Source of the DNA: Deltaproteobacteria bacterium
GTDB taxonomy: Bacteria; Myxococcota_A; UBA9160; PR03
Length of the DNA stretch: 64,000 bases
Assembly: GCA_035063765.1 (NCBI GenBank)
Contig: JAPSFT010000007.1
Coordinates: 186,001-250,000, forward strand
Direction of reading: 5' to 3'
Of the stretch, positions 16,248 through 25,161 are shown in pieces. The notes under the pieces were generated by a model. That model worked only from the letters and a program-made list of their open reading frames with translations, did no database searches and was not told the DNA's origin. The position numbers and the translations under genes are program-made. How positions within the stretch are numbered: position 1 is the stretch's first letter; each line of letters starts with the position of its first letter.

Positions 16248-17795
16248 GTGCCCCCGAGCGCGCCCCCGCACGGCCACGACGAGCAGGATCCCGAGCGGGC
16301 GCTCGCCCGCGTCCTGCTCGTCCAGGCCTGCGAGGAGAGCGATCCCGAGGCGCGCTTCGTGGCGCGGCGCGAGCGCGAGGCCGCCGGGCGCGAGGCGCGC
16401 GCCGCCGCCGCGGGGCGCCCCGACGAGGCGCAGCGCTTCGTCGCCGGGCGGGCCCGGGGGCTCGCGGAGACCCTCGCCCGGCGCCATCCGGCGCTGCGCG
16501 GAGCGCTCGCGGCGCTGCGGCTGCGGATCCCGGGCGCGCCCGTGCTGCTCGGGGCCCTCGCCGTGGGCTTCACGGCCGACGTGCTCGGCGGCGAGCGCCG
16601 GATCAACCTGCTCGCCTTCCCGCTGCTCGGGCTCCTGCTCTGGAACGGAGCGATCTACCTGCTCCACGCGCTGGCCCCACTCCTGGTGCAGCACGAGCGC
16701 GAGCCGGCGGCCGCGCTCGCGAAGGGCGTCACGCGTCTGGCCGGCTGGCTCGCCCGGCGCCGCCTCGCGGGCGTGGCGCCCGAGGAGGCGCGCTGGCTCG
16801 GCGCGTCCCTGCGCCGGTTCACCGCGCGCTGGAGCGCCGCCACGGGCCGGATCCTGGGCGCGCGCCTGCGCCGCCTCCTGCACCTGGGAGCGCTCGGCTT
16901 CGCGGCCGGGATCGTCGCGGGCATGTACGTGCGCGGGCTCGCCTTCGAGTACCGGGCGAGCTGGGAGAGCACCTTCCTCGACGCGCCCCAGGCCGCCGCC
17001 CTGCTCGGCGCGGTGCTGGGCCCGGCGGCCGCGCTGCTCGACGTGCTCCGCCCGCAGCTCGAGCCCTCCGCCGCCGCGCTGCTCGCCGAGCCCGCGATCG
17101 CCGCGCTGCGCGCGCCCGGTGAAGGGCCCGCGGCGACCTGGATCCACCTGTGGGCGCTCACGGCGGGCGCGGCGATCGTGCTGCCGCGCGCGGCGCTCGC
17201 GTGGCGCGAGGGCCGGCACGCACGCCGGCTCGCGGCGCGCCTCGCGCCCAACCTCGACGAGCCCTACTTCCTGCGCCTGCGGGCTCCCGACCGGGGCGCC
17301 GGCGTCCGGGTCGAGGTCCTTCCCTACAGCCACCGCCTGGCAGCCGCCTCGCAGGATGCGCTCCTCGAGGTGCTGCACGAGCTCTTCGGCAACCGCGCGC
17401 AGGTGGAGGTGCGGGCCCCCCTCGACTACGGCTCCGAGGCGCCGCCGCCCGGCAGCGCGCCGCCGCCCCAGGCGCGCGTCGTCGTCTTCAACCTCGCCCA
17501 GCCCCCCGAGGAGGAGGTCCACGGCGCCTTCCTGGCGGGGCTGCGCCAGGCGCAGTCGGCCGCCGAGCCGCCGCCGGCCCTGCTCCTCCTGCTCGACGAG
17601 GAGCCCTACCGGGCGCGCCTCGGCGACGGCGGCGGGCAGGACCGGATCGGCCAGCGCCGGCGCGCCTGGGAGCGGGTCGCACGGACGCACGACCTGCGCT
17701 GCGCCGCGCTGCGCCCGCTCGGGGCCGACGCCGACGCCACGCTCGACGACGCCCGCGAGGCGCTGGACCGAAGCCCCGCCGGAGCGGCGGCGTGA
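16248..17795 (+). CDS. DUF2868-family membrane protein
   Basis: 515 residues from GTG; there is no other in-frame start nearby. Hydrophobic segments lie near 105-140 (including RRINLLAFPLLGLLLWNG), 208-230, 248-265 and 302-320, then a soluble C-terminal half with a Pro-rich break near 400. The INLLAFPLLGLLLWN stretch and the position directly before a DUF3482 GTPase are characteristic of DUF2868, a conserved but uncharacterised family. The stop overlaps the GTPase start by 4 nt (GTGA), so they form a two-gene operon and probably one complex at the inner membrane. Confidence 0.85.
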   Translation: MPPSAPPHGHDEQDPERALARVLLVQACEESDPEARFVARREREAAGREARAAAAGRPDEAQRFVAGRARGLAETLARRHPALRGALAALRLRIPGAPVLLGALAVGFTADVLGGERRINLLAFPLLGLLLWNGAIYLLHALAPLLVQHEREPAAALAKGVTRLAGWLARRRLAGVAPEEARWLGASLRRFTARWSAATGRILGARLRRLLHLGALGFAAGIVAGMYVRGLAFEYRASWESTFLDAPQAAALLGAVLGPAAALLDVLRPQLEPSAAALLAEPAIAALRAPGEGPAATWIHLWALTAGAAIVLPRAALAWREGRHARRLAARLAPNLDEPYFLRLRAPDRGAGVRVEVLPYSHRLAAASQDALLEVLHELFGNRAQVEVRAPLDYGSEAPPPGSAPPPQARVVVFNLAQPPEEEVHGAFLAGLRQAQSAAEPPPALLLLLDEEPYRARLGDGGGQDRIGQRRRAWERVARTHDLRCAALRPLGADADATLDDAREALDRSPAGAAA

Positions 17796-19279
17796 AGCCC
17801 CGCGCGGTCGTCCTCTCGCTCGTCTCCCACACGAACGTCGGCAAGACCACGCTCGCGCGGACCCTCCTGCGCCGCGAGGTCGGTGAGGTCTTCGACCAGG
17901 CCCACGTCACCGAGGAGACCGAGCGCTTCGTGCTGCTCGAGACCGAGGGCGGCGACCGCGTGGTGCTGGCCGACAACCCGGGCTTCGGGGACTCGGCGCG
18001 GCTCCTCGGCCGGCTGCGCGGCCTCGACAACCCGCTCGGCTGGCTGGTGGCGCAGGTCTGGGACCGCTTCGCCGACCGCGCGCTCTTCTGCTCGCAGCAG
18101 GCGGTGCGCCACGTGCGCGACGAGGCCGACGTCGTGCTCTACCTGGTGAACGCGAGCGAGGACCCCGAGGCCGCCGGCTACGTCGCGCCCGAGCTCGAGA
18201 TCCTGGGCTGGATCGGGCGCCCCGTCGTGGTGCTGCTGAACCAGACCGGCGTCGCGGGCGACGCGGCGGCGCGCGCCCGCGACCTGGCGCGCTGGCAGGC
18301 GGCCCTCGCCGCTCACCCCGTCGTACGCAGGACGCTCGCGCTCGACGCCTTCACGCGCTGCTGGGTCCAGGAGGGGCTGCTCTTCGAGGAGCTGCGCGCG
18401 CTGGTGGCCGAGGACCGCCGCGATCTCCTGGACGCGCTGCTCGCGCGCTGGCGCAGCGAGCAGCGCGCGGCGCTGCGCGACGCGGTCGACGCCATGGCCG
18501 GGCTCCTGGCCGCGGCGGCCTGCGACGGCGAGCCGGTGACCCGCAGCGCCCTCGGCGCCGCCGAGCGCAAGCGCGCCGCCGGGGCGCTGGCACGCCGCCT
18601 CGAACAGGCGATGGCCGAGACCAACGACGCGCTGATCGCCGGCCAGGGCCTCGCCGGCGAGGCGGCCGAGGAGCTGCGCGTGGAGCTGGCCGACGTGAGC
18701 GGCGGCGAATCGGCCGCCGCGCCCTGGCGCAGCCCGATGCTGGGCGGGCTCGTCGGCGGCGCGCTCGGGGGCCTCGTCGCCGACGTCGCCCACGGTGGGC
18801 TCACGCTGGGGGGCGGCATGCTGGCGGGCGCCCTGCTCGGCGCGGCCGGCGCGCGCGGCCTGGCGCTCGGCATGGAGCTCCTGCGCGGCGACACCGCCTC
18901 GCGGGCGGTGTGGTCGCTGGCCTTCCTCGAACGCCTTGCAACCGACACGATTCTGCGTTATCTGGCGGTCGCGCACTTCGGGCGCGGGGCCGGGCCCTAC
19001 CGGGTGCGGGAGCAGCCCGCGCTCTGGCGCGGGGTCGCCGAGCGCGCGCTCGGGCCCCAGCGCGGCGGCCTGCGCGGGGTCTTCGAGCGCGCGCGCAAGG
19101 AGGGCGACGGGCCGGAGCGCCGCGCGATCGCGCTCGACTGCGCGCCGCCGCTCGCGGCGGCCGTGCACGCAGCGCTCGCCGAGCTCTACCCCGAGGCCGC
19201 GGCCCTGCTGGCCCGCGACGCCAGCACCGGCACCGCCCGCGCGGCGAGCGCCAGCGCGACCGGCGTCGTCCCCGCGTAG
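17792..19279 (+). CDS. DUF3482 domain GTPase
   Basis: 495 residues, GTG start overlapping the previous stop. The N-terminal GTPase domain has a P-loop SHTNVGKTTL near 11-20, a switch II DNPGFGD and a relaxed G4 motif NQTG in place of NKxD, all usual for this family. The C-terminal DUF3482 region has a Gly-rich hydrophobic stretch (about 315-360, LGGLVGGALGGLVADVAHGG) that could insert in membrane. It probably acts with the DUF2868 partner; cell function is unknown. The last 94 nt overlap the convergent lipid kinase gene, so one or both C-termini are extended. Confidence 0.88.
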   Translation: MKPRAVVLSLVSHTNVGKTTLARTLLRREVGEVFDQAHVTEETERFVLLETEGGDRVVLADNPGFGDSARLLGRLRGLDNPLGWLVAQVWDRFADRALFCSQQAVRHVRDEADVVLYLVNASEDPEAAGYVAPELEILGWIGRPVVVLLNQTGVAGDAAARARDLARWQAALAAHPVVRRTLALDAFTRCWVQEGLLFEELRALVAEDRRDLLDALLARWRSEQRAALRDAVDAMAGLLAAAACDGEPVTRSALGAAERKRAAGALARRLEQAMAETNDALIAGQGLAGEAAEELRVELADVSGGESAAAPWRSPMLGGLVGGALGGLVADVAHGGLTLGGGMLAGALLGAAGARGLALGMELLRGDTASRAVWSLAFLERLATDTILRYLAVAHFGRGAGPYRVREQPALWRGVAERALGPQRGGLRGVFERARKEGDGPERRAIALDCAPPLAAAVHAALAELYPEAAALLARDASTGTARAASASATGVVPA

Positions 19280-20100
19280 TCGCCGTCGAGCTGCACCGCC
19301 ACCGGCGCGGGCGCCGTCACCTCGAGCGCGCCGGCCGGGCGCAAGAGCACGTCGTCGCGCGCGCCGAGCCGGCCGCGGAAGGCCGGGAGCACGAAGCGGA
19401 ACAGGTCGGGCCCGCTCGCGCGCCGGAACAGACAGGCGTGCAGGCGGCCGTCGTCGGGCTCCGCCTCCGGGGTCACGCGCAGGACGCCGCCGTAGTTCGA
19501 GAGCCGGCCCACGATCGCGAAGCCGCAGGCGACCGGCGCGCCCCCGTCGAGGCGGACCGCGAGCTGCGGCGCGCGGTAGCCGAGCAGGGTGCGCGTGATC
19601 GGCACGACGTAGCCGCGGAAGCCGAGTCGGCCCCGGCGCGTGCGCGCGATCGCCTCGGTCACCTGCGCGTCGAAGCCGATGCCGGCCACCGACAGGAAGC
19701 GCAGCAGCGGGCCGGCGCCGAAGCGGGCCAGGCCGAGGTCGAGCCGGCGCGCGGCGCCGCGCTCGATCAGCGCCGCGAGCGCCGCGGGCGCGGCCGGCAC
19801 CCCGAGCGCGCGGGCCAGCATGTTGGCGGTCCCGAGCGGCATCGGCGCGAGCAGGGTCGCGCCCGGGTCGGCGAGGCCGTTCAGGATCTCGGCGAGCGTG
19901 CCGTCGCCGCCGGCCGCGACGATGCAGTCCACCTTGCCCTCCGCCTCCGCGGCGTAGCGCCCGGCGTCGCCGCGCGCCGCCGTGACCCGCGCCTCGACCG
20001 CGTGGCCGCGGGCCTCGAGCGCACGGACCAGGGCGCCGGCGCCGCCGCGCGCGCCGCCGAGGCCGGCCGCCGGGTTGCCCACCACCAGCACCCTCACCAC
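19186..20100 (-). CDS. Diacylglycerol/lipid kinase (DagK family)
   Basis: 304 residues. The diacylglycerol kinase catalytic domain shows NPAAG at 9-13, the ATP-binding AAGGDGTLAEILNGL near 63-77 and PLGTANMLARAL. A C-terminal beta-rich part includes VQLDGDYAGTTP. Members phosphorylate diacylglycerol, ceramide or other lipids, or (YegS type) phosphatidylglycerol. It starts with two GTG codons in a row, so the exact start is uncertain by one residue. It follows lgt by 16 nt on the same strand, making a probable lgt-kinase operon in membrane lipid metabolism. Confidence 0.9.
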   Translation of the reverse strand: MVRVLVVGNPAAGLGGARGGAGALVRALEARGHAVEARVTAARGDAGRYAAEAEGKVDCIVAAGGDGTLAEILNGLADPGATLLAPMPLGTANMLARALGVPAAPAALAALIERGAARRLDLGLARFGAGPLLRFLSVAGIGFDAQVTEAIARTRRGRLGFRGYVVPITRTLLGYRAPQLAVRLDGGAPVACGFAIVGRLSNYGGVLRVTPEAEPDDGRLHACLFRRASGPDLFRFVLPAFRGRLGARDDVLLRPAGALEVTAPAPVAVQLDGDYAGTTPVALALAARAVPVLASRASRAAASG

Positions 20101-20116
20101 GGCCCCGCGCGCGCCG

Positions 20117-20944
20117 TCACGTTCCGGCGTCGGCTGCGGCGGGACTGCGCCGGGCGCACACGGCCAGACCCGCGAGGCCCGCCGCCACCAGCGCCGCCGA
20201 GAGCAGGCTGCTCGACGGGATCCCGATCCCGGCCAGGTGGGCCCAGATCGTGCCCGGATCGTGGAAGCGCAGCAGGTCCATGAGCAGGCGCTGGGTCCCG
20301 ATCCAGACCAGGAAGGCGAAGAAGACCACGCCGTCGGCGAGCCGCGCGCGCCACAGCGCCGAGAGCGCGAAGAAGCCCAGGAAGCCGAGCGCGGAGGTGT
20401 AGAGCTGGGTCGGGTGCACCGGCACGCCGGCGAAGGCCGCGTGGGCGCCGCTGCCGGGCGGGAAGGCCAGGCAGAACCAGCCCTCGCAGGGATGCCCGTA
20501 GCAGCAGCCGTTCAGGAAGCAGCCGATCCGGGTGATGCCCTCGCCGAGCAGCACCGAGGGCATGAGGGCGTCGGCGGTGCGCAGGAGGGGAAGCCCGCGC
20601 CAGGCCAGGTAGCCGAGGCCCGAGAGGGTGGCGAGCACCACACCGCCCATCATCGACAGCCCCGAGAAGCCGAAGCGCCGGCTGCCGAAGGGGTTGACGG
20701 CGTCCAGCCAGCTCGCACCCGGCCCGGCGAAGGCGTCGAGGTGCGTGGCCACCCACAGGAGCCGCGCGCCGATCAGCGAGGTGGCGAGCGCGACCAGGCA
20801 GGCGTCGATCACGCGCTCTTCGTCGATGCCGCGCGCGCGGGCACGGCGGCGCCCGATCGCGATGCCCACCGCGAAGGCGATCGTGAGCGCGACGCCGTAG
20901 CTCGGGACCTCGTAGCTGCCGATGTGGAACAGGATCGGGTGCAA
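20117..20944 (-). CDS. lgt: Prolipoprotein diacylglyceryl transferase Lgt
   Basis: 275 residues with seven predicted membrane helices. Family motifs are clear: MHPILFHIGSYEVPSYG at the N-terminus, the Lgt signature around GEGITRIGCFLNGCCYG (near 136-152) and HPTQLY. It transfers diacylglycerol from phosphatidylglycerol to the lipobox Cys of prelipoproteins, the first step of lipoprotein maturation. The start codon is TTG, chosen because the family nearly always begins MHPI; no Shine-Dalgarno is visible. Client lipoproteins in this window include those at 38.3 and 56.7 kb. Confidence 0.96.
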   Translation of the reverse strand: MHPILFHIGSYEVPSYGVALTIAFAVGIAIGRRRARARGIDEERVIDACLVALATSLIGARLLWVATHLDAFAGPGASWLDAVNPFGSRRFGFSGLSMMGGVVLATLSGLGYLAWRGLPLLRTADALMPSVLLGEGITRIGCFLNGCCYGHPCEGWFCLAFPPGSGAHAAFAGVPVHPTQLYTSALGFLGFFALSALWRARLADGVVFFAFLVWIGTQRLLMDLLRFHDPGTIWAHLAGIGIPSSSLLSAALVAAGLAGLAVCARRSPAAADAGT

Positions 20945-20993
20945 GGCGGAGGCAGGATCGCACGGCCGCGTCGGGGACGCGAGCGGCGCGTGG

Positions 20994-20999
20994 TAGGCT
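20994..20999 (+). promoter_or_regulatory. Putative -10 hexamer for near-leaderless transcription
   Basis: TAGGCT lies 10 nt before the ATG of the AI-2E-family gene; transcription would begin about 3 nt ahead of the start codon. It lies in a 65-nt divergent gap with lgt. Confidence 0.4.
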
Positions 21000-21009
21000 C
21001 CTTCCGGTC

Positions 21010-22167
21010 ATGCCCGAGCTGCCCAGCGCCGCACCGCTGCCGGACGGATCCCGCGACCGCGAGTTCGTGGTCCGCGCCGCGCGCTGGGGCATCGTCGCCG
21101 CCGGCGTCCTCGGCGCGCTGCTCCTCCTGCTCTGGGTATTGAAGGCCGCGCTGACGCCGCTCGCGGCGGCCTTCGTGATCGCCTACCTCCTCGATCCCCT
21201 GATCGACTGGTTCGAGCGGCACCGCGTGCGGCGCTCGTTCGCGATCTTCCTGCTGCTCGGCCTCGCGGGCGGCGGCGTGCTCGGCTTCCTGCTCTTCGTG
21301 ATCCCGCGCGTGGTGGCGGAGATCTCGGCGCTCACCGAGCAGATGCCGGCCTACCTCGAGCGCTTCGTCACCGAGGTCGTGCCGGCCGTCGAGCAGCGCG
21401 TGGGGATCGACCTGCCCAGGACGCTCGACGGCCTGCTCGGCGAGCTGCGCGGCGCCGAGCTCACCGTGCTCGGCACCCTGCGTGACCTGCTCACCGGCAC
21501 CCTCGCCACCCTGACCGGCACGGTCGGGGTCGTCGTCGGGCTCCTCGTGATCCCGATCCTCGCCTACTACCTCCTGGTCCAGTTCGACGAGGTGGTGCGG
21601 CGCATCGGCGAAGGGGTGCCGCCCCGCCACCGCGACTCCGTGTTCGAGAAGGTCCGCACCATCGACCGCCTGGTGTCGGGCTTCCTGCGCGGGCAGATGC
21701 TGGTGGCCGCGACCCTCGGCGTGCTCTACGCGGCGGGCTTCTCGCTGATCGGGATCGACCTCGCGATCGGCGTCGGGCTGCTGGCGGGCGCGCTGGCGCT
21801 GGTCCCCTACCTCGGCAACATCGTCGCCCTCGGGACGGCGACGGTGCTGTGCGTGCTCAAGTTCGGCATCGACGGACACCTGCTCGCCGTGATCGGCTGG
21901 TACCTGGTGGTGCAGAGCCTCGAGGGCTTCGTCCTGACCCCGCGCATCGTGGGCAGCAGCGTCGGCCTGCACCCCGCCGCCGTCATCGTGGCCCTCCTGA
22001 TCGGCGGTGATCTCTTCGGCTTCCTGGGCCTCCTGATCGCCGTCCCCGTCGCCGCGGTCGTGAAGGTCTTCGTCGCCGAGGCGCTCCACGCCTACCGCCG
22101 CTCCTCCCTCTTCGGCGACGACACCGCCCTCGCCTCCGCCCCACCTCCCCTCGACGAAGCCCCCTGA
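21010..22167 (+). CDS. AI-2E family transporter (PerM-like permease)
   Basis: 385 residues with about eight membrane helices: two near 17-58, one near 73-98, then after a long helical loop the YYLLVQFDEVVRRIGEGVPP and GFLRGQMLVAATLGVLYA motifs of the family, and a final helix ending before VFVAEALHAY. Members include a proposed AI-2 exporter, but many act as antiporters or have no known substrate, so the name is only a family label. The C-terminal tail (Ser/Pro-rich) is short. It is monocistronic and convergent with the enoyl-CoA hydratase gene, across a repeat-filled gap. Confidence 0.92.
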   Translation: MPELPSAAPLPDGSRDREFVVRAARWGIVAAGVLGALLLLLWVLKAALTPLAAAFVIAYLLDPLIDWFERHRVRRSFAIFLLLGLAGGGVLGFLLFVIPRVVAEISALTEQMPAYLERFVTEVVPAVEQRVGIDLPRTLDGLLGELRGAELTVLGTLRDLLTGTLATLTGTVGVVVGLLVIPILAYYLLVQFDEVVRRIGEGVPPRHRDSVFEKVRTIDRLVSGFLRGQMLVAATLGVLYAAGFSLIGIDLAIGVGLLAGALALVPYLGNIVALGTATVLCVLKFGIDGHLLAVIGWYLVVQSLEGFVLTPRIVGSSVGLHPAAVIVALLIGGDLFGFLGLLIAVPVAAVVKVFVAEALHAYRRSSLFGDDTALASAPPPLDEAP

Positions 22168-22202
22168 CCCGCCCGCCGCAGGGCTCGGCAAGGAGGGCCC
22201 CA

Positions 22203-22242
22203 CCCCTCCGCAAGGAGGGGCCCGCCCGCCTCCGCAAGGAGG
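22203..22242. repeat. Two tandem GCAA-loop hairpins
   Basis: CCCCTCC-GCAA-GGAGGGG (22203-22220) and CCTCC-GCAA-GGAGG (22229-22242) are perfect short hairpins with a GNRA tetraloop, 36 nt after the permease stop. They could act as a transcription terminator or processing site, though no T-run follows. Confidence 0.6.
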
Positions 22243-22360
22243 GGCCGCAGGGCGGGCCGGTTTCCGCGCGCAGAGCGCAGCGCCGTTGGCGGCCCCGAAG
22301 CCCGGCGCAGGCAGCCGCGCGCGAGTCTCGAGCACGGAAACCGGCCCGCCCTGCGGCCCC
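22241..22360. repeat. 26-bp perfect inverted repeat with 68-nt loop
   Basis: Arms 22241-22266 and 22335-22360 are exact reverse complements (core GCAGGGCGGGCCGGTTTCCG). The structure lies between the ends of convergent genes. It may be a bidirectional terminator or a small mobile repeat; there is no transposase in or beside it. Confidence 0.75.
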
Positions 22361-22426
22361 GGCGCCCGCTTGGACCACCGCGGCGCCCGCCGCCCCGAAG
22401 CTCGGCGCAGGCGCCGCGCGCGAGTC
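22293..22426. repeat. Direct repeat pair, 100 nt apart
   Basis: Units at 22293-22327 and 22393-22426 share CCCCGAAGC(C/T)CGGCGCAGG and then CCGCGCGCGAGTC, differing by one substitution and a one-base indel. One unit lies inside the loop of the 26-bp inverted repeat, the other just beyond its right arm. Confidence 0.7.
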
Positions 22427-22427
22427 C

Positions 22428-23249
22428 CTAGATCCGCCCGAACTTCGGCAGCCGCTTCTCGAGGAACGAGGTGACGCCCTCCCGGAAGTCGGGCCGCTCG
22501 AAGCTCTCGAGCATCAGCCGCACCGACTCGCGCTCGGCGTCGCCGAGCGAGTCCGTGAGGTTGCGCCAGACCTGGCTCTTCATGATGCGCAGGGAGGTCG
22601 GCGAGCAGTGCGCCGCCACGTCCTCGGCCCAGGCGCGCACGTGCTTGCCGAGCTCGGCGCCCGGGAGCACGCGGTTCACGAGGCCGATGCGCTCGGCCTC
22701 CGCGGCGTCGACCTTGCGCGCGGAGAAGAGCAGGTCGAGCGCGTGGGCGGGGCCGACCAGGCGCGGCAGGAGCCAGGCCAGGCCCCACTCGGCGACCAGG
22801 CCGCGGCGCGAGAAGGCGGTCGTGAAGACCGCCGTGTCGGACGCGAAGCGCAGGTCCGCGCAGCAGGCGATCGGCACCGCCATGCCGGCGCAGGGCCCGT
22901 TGATCGCTGCCACCACCGGCTTGCGGATCGACATCAGATAGGTGTAGGTGCCGCGGAACGAATCGCCGATCGCCGGGTCGCCCGGGTCGGCGGCGAGGTC
23001 GGTGGTCGCGACCAGCGAGCGGTCGCCCCGGGTGATCGCCTGGAGCTGGGTCAGGTCGGCGCCCGCGCAGAAGCCGCGGCCAGCGCCGGTCAGCACGATC
23101 ACCACGACGCGCGGGTCGGCCTCCGCCGCCGCCAGCGCGTGCTTCACCTCGGCCGCCATCCGGTTGGTCCAGGCGTTGAGCTGGGCGGGCCGGTTCAGCG
23201 TGATCGTCGCGACCGGGTCGTCGACGTCGTACAGGATCTGCTCGTACAC
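22428..23249 (-). CDS. Enoyl-CoA hydratase/isomerase family protein
   Basis: 273 residues, GTG start after GAGGAG. Crotonase fold: ITLNRPAQLNAW at the N-terminus, the oxyanion region GAGRGFCAGADLTQL, then AINGPCAGMAVPIACCADLRFAS and an active-site Glu candidate in VAEWGLAWLLPRL. It would hydrate or isomerise enoyl-CoA esters in fatty-acid or related degradation. It lies 27 nt downstream of a PEP-CTERM gene on the same strand, an arrangement repeated at 29.5-31.1 kb. The C-terminal part (LESFERPDFREGVTSFLEKR) is typical of the family. Confidence 0.92.
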   Translation of the reverse strand: MYEQILYDVDDPVATITLNRPAQLNAWTNRMAAEVKHALAAAEADPRVVVIVLTGAGRGFCAGADLTQLQAITRGDRSLVATTDLAADPGDPAIGDSFRGTYTYLMSIRKPVVAAINGPCAGMAVPIACCADLRFASDTAVFTTAFSRRGLVAEWGLAWLLPRLVGPAHALDLLFSARKVDAAEAERIGLVNRVLPGAELGKHVRAWAEDVAAHCSPTSLRIMKSQVWRNLTDSLGDAERESVRLMLESFERPDFREGVTSFLEKRLPKFGRI

Positions 23250-23276
23250 GGCGCTCTCCTCGGCGGGCGGCGCGCG

Positions 23277-24452
23277 TCAGGGTAGGCGACGGCGGCGCCG
23301 GCGCGCGAGGGCGGCGAGCGCGGCGGCGGCGACCGCAGCCGCCGCGGCACCGGCGGGCTCGGGCGCGGCCTCGTAGGCACCGAGGTCGCAAGAGAAGCCC
23401 GGCAGGCCGTCGCCGTTCGTGACGCGCGGGAAGCCCGGGCCGCGCTGGTCGGTGGCGAGCACGGTGCCGCTCGCGTCGCGGCAGTCGGTGTCGCCGGCGT
23501 CGATCGCGGCGCTGCCCGGCTGGAGGGCGTGGGTCGCGGTCGGCCCGCCGTTGGCGGCGAGCGCGGCCAGCCCGGCCGGCGCGCCCTCGAGGTCGTTCGG
23601 GCCGGAGAGCCCGCAGGTCAGGTCGCTCGCCAGGTTGAAGTCCAGGGACGTGAGCGCGCCGCTGCAGGGCTCGGCGAAGATCGTGTGCCGGGCCTCGAGC
23701 ACGGCCGCGCCGCCGACGAAGACGCTCTCGCCCCCGTTGTCGGCGAGCGTGACGCTGTACAGGCTCGTCGTCCCCGGGCTCGCCCCCTCGACCGCCGCGA
23801 TCCCGCCGCCGTCGGCCGCGCCGTTGCCCGAGAGCGTCGTGTTCACGAGCTCGACCACGCCGCCCGCGTTGCGCAGGGCGCCGCCCGCCGCGCTGGCCTG
23901 GTTGTCGTCGAGCAGGCAGCGCTCGACCCGCAGGGTGGCCGCGTCCACCTCGATGCCGCCCCCATTCTGCGCCGCGTTGTCGCGGACCCGGCAGTCGCTC
24001 AGGACGACGTCGGCGCCGGCCTGGAGCTGGAGCGCGCCGCCGTTGCCGCCGGCCGCCGACCCGTTGGCCACCGTGATCGACGCGAGCGTGAAGGCGACCC
24101 CCGCGTTCACGGTGAGCGGCCGGTAGAGCGCGGCGCCGTCGATCGTGATCCGGTCGGCGCCGCCGCCGTCGATCGTGAGGGTACGCTCGATCGCGGGGAG
24201 CGGCGCATCCAGCGTGACCGTCCCGTCGAGACCGCCGTCGAAGACGATCCGGTCGTCGCCGCCGCCCTGGCGCTCGCAGCCGAAGCGGTCGTCGTTCGGG
24301 AAGTCGTTCACCATCTCGATCGCCTCGTCGAGCTCGCACTCGCTCGGCGGAGCGTTGATCTGGAGCGTGGTGACCTCGATCGTCCCGGCGGAAGCGGTAC
24401 CCACGCCGGCCAGGCAGGTGGCCAGCGCGATCGGCAGGGTCGAGCGGAGCAA
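23277..24452 (-). CDS. Exported parallel beta-helix protein with choice-of-anchor Q region and PEP-CTERM tail
   Basis: 391 residues from a TTG start, chosen because AAGGAGG stands five bases upstream; a longer ATG frame would place this Shine-Dalgarno inside the gene. A signal peptide (1-22, ending GTASAG) precedes about 250 residues of right-handed beta-helix repeats (GGALQLQAG, NGGGIEVDA, GGALRNAGG). Then comes GSAAIDAGD, the choice-of-anchor Q marker, and a PEP-CTERM tail: PEP, Ala/Val-rich helix, seven arginines. It should be exported and processed by an exosortase. Function on the surface is unknown. Confidence 0.88.
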   Translation of the reverse strand: MLRSTLPIALATCLAGVGTASAGTIEVTTLQINAPPSECELDEAIEMVNDFPNDDRFGCERQGGGDDRIVFDGGLDGTVTLDAPLPAIERTLTIDGGGADRITIDGAALYRPLTVNAGVAFTLASITVANGSAAGGNGGALQLQAGADVVLSDCRVRDNAAQNGGGIEVDAATLRVERCLLDDNQASAAGGALRNAGGVVELVNTTLSGNGAADGGGIAAVEGASPGTTSLYSVTLADNGGESVFVGGAAVLEARHTIFAEPCSGALTSLDFNLASDLTCGLSGPNDLEGAPAGLAALAANGGPTATHALQPGSAAIDAGDTDCRDASGTVLATDQRGPGFPRVTNGDGLPGFSCDLGAYEAAPEPAGAAAAAVAAAALAALARRRRRRLP

Positions 24453-24613
24453 GGAGACCTCCTTCGGGGGGAAGGGGGCGGGCACAGCATGCCGGGAAGG
24501 GATCGGCACCGCCACCGGTGAGGATCCGCCCGTGCTCCGCGGACGGGCGCACGCCCGGAACGAAGGCCATGATCGAGGGGGCGAGGGGCCGGCGGCGGGG
24601 AGAGGACGTGGCG

Positions 24614-24748
24614 ATGCAGGCGAACGAGCTCGGGGCCGGGCTCACGGTGGCGAAGATGCCGGCGCAGTGGCGCGAGTGGCTGCCGGCGGAGGGCTTCACG
24701 GTCCTGCGGGCGATCGCGGTGGTCGCGCGGAGGCGGCCGGCGCCGTGA
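24614..24748 (+). CDS. Possible small protein, 44 aa
   Basis: A short frame with the high-GC3 codon use of its neighbours, whose stop overlaps the GTG start of the next gene by 4 nt (GTGA). Residues include AKMPAQWREWLPAEGFTVLR. It resembles nothing I recognise and could be a remnant; the coupling to the next gene is the main argument for it. Confidence 0.35.
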   Translation: MQANELGAGLTVAKMPAQWREWLPAEGFTVLRAIAVVARRRPAP

Positions 24749-25161
24749 GCCTGCGCGGGGTGGCGGGTGCGATCGGCGTCGTCCTCGGGCTCCTCACGCT
24801 GGTCGCGGGCGGGCGCGTGATCCTCGGCGTCCCCGCGGCGGTGGCGAACGCGGGCGACTACGTGCCCTTCGTGCTCTGGTTCACCTTCCTCGCCGGCTTC
24901 GTCTACGTCGCCGCGGGCGTGGGGCTCGGGCTCGGGCGGCGCTGGGGCGCGCGCCTCGCCCTCGGGCTGGCGGCGGCGACCATCCTCGTCTTCGCCGCGT
25001 TCGGCGTCCACGTCGCGCGCGGGGGCGCCTTCGAGACGCGCACCGTCGTCGCGCTGACCTTTCGCAGCGCCCTCTGGTGCGCCCTCGCCTGGGTGGGCTA
25101 CCGCACGACCGGGCAGCCGACACGATCGAGCGTTGATCCAGGGCCGGCTACTCGTCGGTGA
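24745..25161 (+). CDS. Small four-helix membrane protein, unknown function
   Basis: 138 residues from GTG 24745. Four hydrophobic helices can be seen (about 4-28, 36-62, 68-92 and 104-122), with short charged loops such as GRRWGAR. The polytopic pattern and codon use support a real gene, but no family is recognised. The start overlaps the stop of the 44-aa frame. The last 14 nt overlap the convergent ilvD gene. Confidence 0.7.
   Translation: MSLRGVAGAIGVVLGLLTLVAGGRVILGVPAAVANAGDYVPFVLWFTFLAGFVYVAAGVGLGLGRRWGARLALGLAAATILVFAAFGVHVARGGAFETRTVVALTFRSALWCALAWVGYRTTGQPTRSSVDPGPATRR

Noticed and set aside
21010-22167. AI-2 export function of the permease
   Set aside because: The family name comes from one proposed case; no lux-type gene is in the window.
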